Source: Actinacidiphila bryophytorum (lineage in GTDB: Bacteria > Actinomycetota > Actinomycetes > Streptomycetales > Streptomycetaceae). Taken from it: a DNA stretch of 64,000 nt. Position 1 is the stretch's first letter, and each line of letters begins with the position of its first letter. The stretch lies in NCBI RefSeq assembly GCF_016916835.1, contig NZ_JAFFIX010000009.1, positions 62,001 through 126,000 of the forward strand, given 5' to 3'. The notes under the pieces are model-generated. The model made no database searches and was not told where the DNA came from. It worked only from the letters and a program-made list of their open reading frames with translations. Of this stretch, positions 54,818 through 61,594 are shown one piece after another. Both the position numbers and the translations under genes were made by a program.

Positions 54818-54829
54818 GAGAGCGCTCTC
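54818..54829. promoter_or_regulatory. LacI-type operator before the GH3 gene
   Basis: GAGAGCGCTCTC is a perfect 12-bp palindrome 73 bp upstream of the GH3 start. It has the GAGCGCTC core bound by CebR/CelR-type LacI repressors that control glycoside hydrolases in actinobacteria. The repressor gene is not adjacent. Confidence 0.6.
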
Positions 54830-54901
54830 AGCCCGCTGGCGGTTCCTCCTACCACGACCCCCCACACCCGCGAGTTGCATCCGACACGTAGGAGCAGACA
54901 C

Positions 54902-57900
54902 ATGAGGGTCACCCCACAAGGGCTCTCCCTGTCCCGTAAACGTTTCCGACAGTCACCGCAGACCGTCGTCCTGCTCGCCTTGGTCATGATCGCGTCGGCC
55001 TGCCTGTCGATCATGGCGACCTCGTCCCGCGCGGCCACGCCCGTCCTGCTCTCCCAGGGCAAACCCGCCACCGCCTCGTCCGTGCAGGACGCCTTCACCG
55101 CCAACGCGGCCGTCGACGGCGACACCGGCACCCGCTGGTCCAGCGCCGCGTCCGACCCGCAGTGGCTCCAGGTCGACCTCGGCTCCAGCCAGCCGATCAG
55201 CCAGGTGGTGCTCAACTGGGAGACCGCCTACGGCAAGGCCTTCCAGATCCAGGTCTCGGACAACGGCTCCACGTGGAACAGCATCTACTCCACGACCACC
55301 GGCACCGGCGGCGTCCAGACGCTGAACGTCACCGGCACCGGCCGCTATGTGCGGATGTACGGCACCGCCCGCGGCACCCAGTGGGGCTACTCGCTGTGGG
55401 AGTTCCAGATCTACGGCGGCTCCGGCGGCGGCACCCCGCCTGCCGGCTGCGCCACGACCACGGCCGCTCTCGGCAAGCCGGCGACCGCGTCCTCGACGGA
55501 GAACGCCGGCACCCCCGCCTCCGCGGCCTTCGACGGCAACGCGGGCACCCGCTGGTCCAGCGCCGCGTCCGACCCGCAGTGGGTGCAGGTCGACCTCGGC
55601 TCCTCGCAGACGCTGTGCGGTGCCCAGTTGAGCTGGGAGACCGCCTACGCGAAGGCGTACCAGATCCAGGTCTCGGACAACGGTTCCACGTGGAACACCG
55701 TCTACTCCACGGCCAGCGGCCCCGGCGGGGTGGAGAACCTCTCCTTCGACGCCACCGGCCGCTACGTGCGGATGTACGGCACGGTCCGTGCGACCCAGTA
55801 CGGCTACTCGCTGTGGGAGTTCACCCTGCTGACCGCCGACGGCGGCAGCACCACCCCGCCGCCCGGCGGCGGTGACGGCAGCTGCCCGTGGGTCGGGTCC
55901 ACCACCCCGGTCGCCACCCGGGTCGCCCAGGTCATGGCGCAGATGACCACGGCGCAGAAGGTCTCGATCCTGCACGGCAACAACAACTCCTCGCCGTACA
56001 TCGGCAACATCACCGGCATCCCCTCGCTGTGCATCCCGGACATCGGCCTGCAGGACGGCCCGCACGGCGTCGGCGACGGGCTCGGCGGCGTCACCCAGAT
56101 GCCGTCCGCCAACTCCGCGGCCGCGACCTTCGACAACGCGCTGGAGCAGCAGTACGGCGCCGCGATCGGTGCGGAGTTCGCGGGTAAGGGTGTGCAGGTG
56201 GCCCTCGGCCCGACGCTGAACATCGTCCGCGACCCGCGCTGGGGCCGCTCGTTCGAGACCTTCAGCGAGGACCCGTACCTCAACGGGCAGATGGCCGCGG
56301 CCGACATCAAGGGCATCCAGAGCCAGGGTGTGATGGCCGAGATGAAGCACGTGGCCGTCTACAACATCGAGAACCCGGCCGGCACGGTCGTCGTCGACAA
56401 GCGGACCATGCAGGAGCTGTATCTGCCGGCCTTCCAGGCGGCGGTGCAGCAGGGGTCGCCGGCTGCGGCGATGTGCGCGTACAGCATCGTCAACAGCGTG
56501 CCGGCCTGCCAGAACCCGGATCTGATGAACACCGGGCTCTACAACCAGGCGAACTTCGGCGGCTTCATCACCAGTGACTGGGGCGGCACCCACTCGACGG
56601 TGGAGTCGGCCAACGCGGGCCTGACGGTGGAGATGCCCAACGGCTACTTCTTCGCCGACTTCCTCGCCCAGGCCGTCGCCAACGGAACCGTCAGCCAGGC
56701 CACGCTGGACACCATGGTCAGCCGGCTGCTGACGCAGTTCTTCGCCTTCGGGCTGTTCGACAAGGCGCCCAGCGGTTCCCGGGACGCCACGGTGACCACG
56801 CCCGCGCATGTGCAGGTCGCGCTCCAGGGCGCGGAGGAGGGCACCGTCCTGCTGAAGAACAACGGCATCCTGCCGCTGTCCACCGCCACCACCCACTCGA
56901 TCGCCGTGATCGGCTGGGACGGCGGGGCTGGGGTGCAGTCGATCGGCGGCGGCAGCGCCACCGTGACCAGCTCGGGCACGGTCTGGCCGATCACCGGCAT
57001 CCAGAACCGGGTCGCCGGCACCGGGACCACCGTGCAGTACAACGACGCGACGAACCTCGACGCGGCGGTCAGCCTCGCCCGCAGCTCCGATGTCGCGATC
57101 GTCTTCGCCAGTGACAACTACGGCAACGAGGAGCACGACACCACCACGTTGGACCTGCCGAACAACGGCGGCAGCCAGGTCAAGCAGAACGACATGATCG
57201 CCCAGGTGGCGGCGGCGAACCCGCACACCATCGTGGTGCTCAACAACAACTCGGCCGTCAACATGCCGTGGCTGAACCAGGTCGCGGGCGTCTTCGAGGG
57301 CTTCTACCCGGGCCAGCAGATCGGCACGGCGATGGCGGCGCTGATCTTCGGCGACGTCAACCCGTCGGGCAAACTGCCGGTGACCTTCCCGAAGTCGCTG
57401 GCCGACGTGCCCGCCGACACCGCGGCCCAGTGGCCCGGCACCAACGGGCAGGTGCAGTACAGCGAGGGCCTCGACGTCGGCTACCGGTGGTACGACGCGA
57501 GGAACATCGAACCGCTCTTCCCGTTCGGTTTCGGCCTGTCCTACACCACCTTCGGCTACAGCAACCTGCAGGTCGGGGCGCTCAGCGGCGGCAGTGCCAC
57601 GGTCCACGTCACGGTGACCAACACCGGGTCCCGGGCGGGCACCGACGTCGCACAGCTCTACGTCGGCGACCCGGCGTCCACCGGTGAGCCGGTGCACCAA
57701 CTGCGCGGCTACCAGCGCGTCACCCTCAACCCGGGCCAGTCGCAGACGCTGACCTTCACGGTCAGCACCCATGACCTGGCCTACTGGAACACCGGCAGCA
57801 ACAACTGGACGACGGCAGCGGGCACGTACCAGATCCTGGTCGGCGACTCCTCGCGCAGCCTGCCGCAGACCGGCACGCTCAGCGTGCCGACCACGGTCAG

Positions 57901-58222
57901 CGGCGCGATCGCCGCCGCTCTCGCCCCGCAGGCCACGTCCGCGGACTCCGCGCCCGCCGCCACCGCGGCCGCGCTGTCCGTGCCCAACCCGCACGGCATG
58001 AGCAGCCCGGTGCGCTCCGCCGTCGACTGGGTCCTCGACCCGGCCGGCGTCGCCGCGCACCACAGCTACAGCGCGCAGGGGCTGCCGCCCGGCGTCCGGC
58101 TCGACGCGAGCGGGCGGTTCACCGGCGCGGCCACCGCACGGGGCAGCTACACCGTCACGGTCACCGCCGAGGACCAGGCCGGGGCCACCGGCTCGGCGAC
58201 CTTCGTGTGGACCACCACCTGA
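54902..58222 (+). CDS. Secreted GH3 beta-glycosidase with two F5/8-type C domains
   Basis: The protein has 1106 residues; ATG seven bases after AGGAG. Signal peptide: basic start, hydrophobic VVLLALVMIASACLSI, cleavage near SSRAA (residue about 44). Two discoidin (F5/8-type C) repeats follow, residues about 46-165 and 185-310, each with TRWSSAASDPQW, NGSTWN and RYVRMYGT. The GH3 catalytic domain has GPTLNIVRDPRWGRSFETFSE-type segments and the nucleophile Asp559 in FITSDWGGTHS; then the GH3 C-domain (about 650-870), an FnIII-like domain and a terminal Ig-like domain. It probably removes glucosyl or xylosyl units from plant polysaccharide outside the cell. Confidence 0.93.
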   Translation: MRVTPQGLSLSRKRFRQSPQTVVLLALVMIASACLSIMATSSRAATPVLLSQGKPATASSVQDAFTANAAVDGDTGTRWSSAASDPQWLQVDLGSSQPISQVVLNWETAYGKAFQIQVSDNGSTWNSIYSTTTGTGGVQTLNVTGTGRYVRMYGTARGTQWGYSLWEFQIYGGSGGGTPPAGCATTTAALGKPATASSTENAGTPASAAFDGNAGTRWSSAASDPQWVQVDLGSSQTLCGAQLSWETAYAKAYQIQVSDNGSTWNTVYSTASGPGGVENLSFDATGRYVRMYGTVRATQYGYSLWEFTLLTADGGSTTPPPGGGDGSCPWVGSTTPVATRVAQVMAQMTTAQKVSILHGNNNSSPYIGNITGIPSLCIPDIGLQDGPHGVGDGLGGVTQMPSANSAAATFDNALEQQYGAAIGAEFAGKGVQVALGPTLNIVRDPRWGRSFETFSEDPYLNGQMAAADIKGIQSQGVMAEMKHVAVYNIENPAGTVVVDKRTMQELYLPAFQAAVQQGSPAAAMCAYSIVNSVPACQNPDLMNTGLYNQANFGGFITSDWGGTHSTVESANAGLTVEMPNGYFFADFLAQAVANGTVSQATLDTMVSRLLTQFFAFGLFDKAPSGSRDATVTTPAHVQVALQGAEEGTVLLKNNGILPLSTATTHSIAVIGWDGGAGVQSIGGGSATVTSSGTVWPITGIQNRVAGTGTTVQYNDATNLDAAVSLARSSDVAIVFASDNYGNEEHDTTTLDLPNNGGSQVKQNDMIAQVAAANPHTIVVLNNNSAVNMPWLNQVAGVFEGFYPGQQIGTAMAALIFGDVNPSGKLPVTFPKSLADVPADTAAQWPGTNGQVQYSEGLDVGYRWYDARNIEPLFPFGFGLSYTTFGYSNLQVGALSGGSATVHVTVTNTGSRAGTDVAQLYVGDPASTGEPVHQLRGYQRVTLNPGQSQTLTFTVSTHDLAYWNTGSNNWTTAAGTYQILVGDSSRSLPQTGTLSVPTTVSGAIAAALAPQATSADSAPAATAAALSVPNPHGMSSPVRSAVDWVLDPAGVAAHHSYSAQGLPPGVRLDASGRFTGAATARGSYTVTVTAEDQAGATGSATFVWTTT

Positions 58223-58246
58223 CCCTTCCCCTCCCCGGGAAGGACG

Positions 58247-58277
58247 CCCCCGGAGCCGCATCCCGCGGCTCCGGGGG
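58247..58277 (+). terminator. Terminator after the GH3 gene
   Basis: CCCCCGGAGCCGC at 58247-58259 and its inverse at 58265-58277 form a 13-bp perfect stem with a five-base loop, followed by TGTTG. It lies 25 bp beyond the GH3 stop. Confidence 0.85.
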
Positions 58278-58316
58278 TGTTGCCGTCTGCGCGCGGCCCA
58301 CCGGTACGGTGACCCC

Positions 58317-58838
58317 ATGACGGAGCAGACCGCAGGATTCCCGCCGCCCGAGATCACCGCGCTGCTGGACTGCCTGACCGCCCAGCGCAGGCATGTGCTG
58401 GGAATACTCGACGGCCTCGACGAGGCGGACCTGCGCCGCCCGGTCCTGCCGTCGGGCTGGAGCTGCCTCGGGCTGGTCCGCCATCTCGCCCTCGACGTCG
58501 AGCGCTTCTGGTTCGGCGCGGTCCTGGCCGGCGACCCGGCCGTCATCGCCGCGCTGGACGAGGAGGCCGACGCCTGGCAGGTGGACCCCGCCGCCCCGGC
58601 CGCCGAGGTGCTCGACCGCTACCGCCGGGAGATCGCGCTCGCCGACGCGATCATCACCGCGACGCCCGCGGACACCGCACCGGCCTGGTGGCCGACCGAC
58701 CTCTTCGGCGAGCAGGACGTGCACAGCCACCGCGAGGTCCTGCTGCACGTCATCGCGGAGACCGCCTGCCACAGCGGCCACCTGGACGCGGTCCGCGAAC
58801 TCATCGACGGCCACCGCTGGCTGGTCCTGACCGACTGA
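58317..58838 (+). CDS. DinB/DUF664-family protein
   Basis: The protein has 173 residues. A four-helix DinB fold is indicated by LVRHLALDVERFWFG (first His ligand) and LLHVIAETACHSGHLDAVREL (HxxxH-type second and third ligands). Actinobacterial members include mycothiol-dependent transferases. Alone between a terminator and the TetR gene. Confidence 0.85.
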   Translation: MTEQTAGFPPPEITALLDCLTAQRRHVLGILDGLDEADLRRPVLPSGWSCLGLVRHLALDVERFWFGAVLAGDPAVIAALDEEADAWQVDPAAPAAEVLDRYRREIALADAIITATPADTAPAWWPTDLFGEQDVHSHREVLLHVIAETACHSGHLDAVRELIDGHRWLVLTD

Positions 58839-58855
58839 CCCGGCCGGGCACCGTT

Positions 58856-59449
58856 TCAGCCCGGCCAGGCGGCGAGTGCGACGTCGGCCGTCCGGTCCAG
58901 CTCCGCCCGGCCGACCCCGTCGCAGGCCTGCGTGCACATGCCCTGCACGACAGCCGAGTAGAAGGTGGCCAGCGCCCCGGCGTCGGTCCCCGGCGGCAGC
59001 AGGCCCGCCGCCACGTCCGCCGCGATCTTCCCCTCCAGCCCGCGCTTGGTCCCCTCGCGCCACTCCCGCAGCTCCGCCTTGACGTCCTGCGAGGCGTCCG
59101 TGCCGTTGGTCGCCCCGTTGACCACCAGGCAGCCGGGCGGCCTGCCCGGCTCTGTGTACGCCGCCGCCGCGAGCCGCAGCAGCCGTTCGACGGCTCCGCG
59201 TGCCGTGGGCTCGGCGAGGGCGCGGGCGCCGTAACTGCCGTGGGTGCGGGCGTACCGGTCGACCGCCTCGCTGAAGAGCTTCCGCTTGTTGCCGAACGCC
59301 GCGTAGAGGCTCGGCGGGTTGATGCCCATCGCCTGGGTGAGCGCGGCGATCGACGTGGCCTCGTAGCCGTGCCGCCAGAACTCGGTCATCGCGGTCTCCA
59401 GCGCCTCGTCACGGTCGAAGGCGCGGCGCGGCGCTCGTGCGGTGCTCAT
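58856..59449 (-). CDS. TetR-family repressor
   Basis: The protein has 197 residues. The HTH is FWRHGYEATSIAALTQAMGINPPSLY near residues 27-52, followed by AAFGNKRKLFSEAVDRY. The ligand domain is of the TetR_C type found next to oxidoreductases. It is divergent from the reductase at 59,559, and two identical palindromes lie between them. An ATG at 59,458 is an alternative start; neither has a ribosome-binding site. Confidence 0.9.
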   Translation of the reverse strand: MSTARAPRRAFDRDEALETAMTEFWRHGYEATSIAALTQAMGINPPSLYAAFGNKRKLFSEAVDRYARTHGSYGARALAEPTARGAVERLLRLAAAAYTEPGRPPGCLVVNGATNGTDASQDVKAELREWREGTKRGLEGKIAADVAAGLLPPGTDAGALATFYSAVVQGMCTQACDGVGRAELDRTADVALAAWPG

Positions 59450-59462
59450 GCCGAACATCTTA

Positions 59463-59509
59463 TAGCGATCGCTAAAGCTGTGCTACGGTCCCCGCTGTAG
59501 CGATCGCTA
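59463..59509. promoter_or_regulatory. Twin TetR operators
   Basis: TAGCGATCGCTA occurs twice as an exact 12-bp palindrome (59463-59474 and 59498-59509), each followed by AAG, in the gap between the divergent TetR and reductase genes. Centres are 35 bp apart. The arrangement is typical for a repressor that controls both genes. Confidence 0.88.
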
Positions 59510-59558
59510 AAGGTCACCGCCGGCCTTGTCGGCACCTGTCACGCAGAGGAGAACCGCC

Positions 59559-60491
59559 ATGCGCGCCATCACCCAGAAGTCCTTCGGCGACCCACACGTC
59601 CTCGACGTCACCGACCTGCCGCGCCCCGAGCCGCTTCCCTCGGAAGTGCTGGTCAGGGTCCATGCCGCGGGCGTCAACCCGATCGACGCCGCGGTCCGTT
59701 CCGGCGCCTTCCCGCTGATCGGGCAGCCGCCCTTCGTGCTGGGCTGGGACATATCCGGTGTGGTCGAGGAGGTCGTCCCCGGTGTCAACCGCTTCCGCCC
59801 CGGCGACGAGGTCTTCGGCATGCCCTTCTTCCCGCGGGCCGGCAGCGGGTACGCCGAGTACGTCGCGGTCCCCTCCCGCCAGCTGGCCCGCAAGCCCGCC
59901 GCGCTCGACCACCTGCAGGCCGCCGCCCTGCCGCTGGCAGGCCTGACCGCCTGGCAGAGCCTGGTCGACACCGCCCGCATCGAGCCGGGCCGGCGGGTGC
60001 TGATCCACGGGGGCGGAGGTGGCGTCGGCCACCTGGCCGTCCAGATCGCCAAGGCCCACGGCGCCCATGTCATCACGACCGCCCGGGCGGACAAGCACGA
60101 CTTCGTCCGGGGCCTCGGCGCCGACGAGGCCGTCGACTACCGCAGCACCGACTTCTCCGAGGCCGTCAGGGACGTCGACGTCGTCCTCGACACCGTCGGC
60201 GGCGACTACGGGCGCCGGTCCATCCCCGTCCTGCGTCCGGGCGGCCAGCTGGTCACCGCGGTCGACCGCACCGACACCGCGCTGCGGGCGGCCGTCGAGT
60301 CAGCCGGACGCCGCTTCGCCGGCATCACCGTGGAGCCGGACCACGTCGGCCTCGAAGCCCTCGCCGACCTGGCCGCCGCGGCCCGGCTCACCCCGCACGT
60401 CGGCCACGCCCTCCCGCTCGCCGACGCCGCCGAGGCCCACGTCCTCGTCGAGTCCGGCAGGACCCGGGGCAAGATCGTCCTCACCCTGTGA
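59559..60491 (+). CDS. Quinone-oxidoreductase-like NADP reductase (MDR family)
   Basis: The protein has 310 residues; ATG with GAGGAGAA upstream. GVNPIDAAVRSGAFP, LGWDISGVVEEV, LPLAGLTAWQSL and the NADP site IHGGGGGVGHLAVQIAKAHGA place it in the zinc-free medium-chain reductases. Likely reduces quinones or enones under control of the divergent TetR protein, which may sense its substrate. Confidence 0.92.
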   Translation: MRAITQKSFGDPHVLDVTDLPRPEPLPSEVLVRVHAAGVNPIDAAVRSGAFPLIGQPPFVLGWDISGVVEEVVPGVNRFRPGDEVFGMPFFPRAGSGYAEYVAVPSRQLARKPAALDHLQAAALPLAGLTAWQSLVDTARIEPGRRVLIHGGGGGVGHLAVQIAKAHGAHVITTARADKHDFVRGLGADEAVDYRSTDFSEAVRDVDVVLDTVGGDYGRRSIPVLRPGGQLVTAVDRTDTALRAAVESAGRRFAGITVEPDHVGLEALADLAAAARLTPHVGHALPLADAAEAHVLVESGRTRGKIVLTL

Positions 60492-60501
60492 CGGGCGCCG
60501 C

Positions 60502-60936
60502 TCAGTCCAGGCAGAACTCGTTGCCCTCGACGTCCTGCATCACGATGGTCGACTCCTCGAACCCGTCGGCCACCAGCACCCGCTGGCGCACCGCGCCGAG
60601 TGCGACCAGCCGGGCGCACTCGGCCTCCAGGACGGCGAGGCGCTCCTCCCCGACCAGTCCCGTGCCGACCCGCACATCCAGGTGTACCCGGTTCTTGACG
60701 ACCTTCCCCTCGGGCACCCGCTGGAAGAACAGCCGCGGCCCCTCCCCCGTGGGGTCGACGCAGGCGAAGGCCGTCCCCTGCCGGTCAGCGGGCAGCGACC
60801 GGTCGAAGTCGCCCCACGTGGCAAACCCCTCCGGCGCCGGAGGAACCACATAGCCCAGCACCTCGCACCAGAAGCGGGCCACCCGCTCGGGCTCGGCGCA
60901 GTCGAAGGTGACCTGGACTTTCCTGATCGCTCCCAT
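60502..60936 (-). CDS. VOC-family (glyoxalase-like) protein
   Basis: The protein has 144 residues. One VOC module with KVQVTFDCAEPERVARFWCEVLGY at the start, VHLDVRVG in the middle and STIVMQDVEGNEFCLD at the end, the form usual in Streptomyces single-domain VOC proteins. Function unknown. Convergent with the reductase, 10 bp apart. Confidence 0.88.
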   Translation of the reverse strand: MGAIRKVQVTFDCAEPERVARFWCEVLGYVVPPAPEGFATWGDFDRSLPADRQGTAFACVDPTGEGPRLFFQRVPEGKVVKNRVHLDVRVGTGLVGEERLAVLEAECARLVALGAVRQRVLVADGFEESTIVMQDVEGNEFCLD

Positions 60937-61328
60937 CGCCCCACCGTAGCGGCGCCGCCACCCGGCTGTAGGTTCTCGCTGCTTGTGTCCTACGGCGATG
61001 CCGTGACCTGCGGCTTCTCCCGGCATCTCATACCGTGTCCAGCCGCTGATTCTCACGAGTGGTGTCCACTTCCTCAGGAACGGCACACGCCGAGTAGCGC
61101 GAAAGCCATTGCCGAGTCCGCTCATGCCTCGCCGGTGGCTCCCCTATTGCTCGGGGATGGGCCAGGGCTGATTCAAAGTGCTGGTGATCTTGCAGGGTCG
61201 CTGGTCGTGCGCACGAAGGGGGTGCGGCGGGCCGTTATGAAGACAGCGAGGCTCCGGTTGACGGGGTGACCTACCAAGTCGCCCTGCACCACCGGGCCTC
61301 GATGTGCCGCCGGTCTGCCACCGTCTGT
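60937..61328. other. Region without a clear gene, possible IS debris
   Basis: These 392 bp separate the VOC gene from the ISAs1 fragment. Codon usage is irregular, and no open frame has both a plausible start and family similarity. It may contain decayed IS sequence, because the ISAs1 remnant follows directly. Confidence 0.4.
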
Positions 61329-61529
61329 ATGACCAAGTCGCCTTCGCCGCATCAGCGTGAAATGCCGGTTTTCGCTGAGCGGTTGGCGACGTTGCCGGAC
61401 CCGCGCGACCGTCGTGGTCGACAGCACTCGCTGGTGTCGGTGCTGCTGATTGCGGCCTGCGCGGTGCTGTCCGGAGCCCGCTCCTGCCTGGCCATCGGCC
61501 AGTGGGCCCACAGTGCTCCGCGACGGGAT
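61329..61529 (+). pseudogene. ISAs1-family transposase, N-terminal fragment
   Basis: About 67 residues match the start of ISAs1/H-repeat transposases: LPDPRDRRGRQHSLVSVLLI, AACAVLSGARSCLAIGQWA. The family continues for a further 300 residues with the DDE domain; here similarity stops after HSAPRRD, and the sequence changes to the end of the GH2 gene. A decayed insertion. Confidence 0.8.
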
Positions 61530-61594
61530 GTCGGCACGCCCCGGACGTGCCGCCACGGGGAGGTGGCGGCACATCCGGCAGGCGGGCCGCCGGC

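Noticed and set aside
54953-58546. A 1197-codon open frame opposite the GH3 gene
   Set aside because: Antisense shadow with Arg/Gly/Val-rich composition and no domain; the plus strand carries the signal peptide and all GH3 domains.
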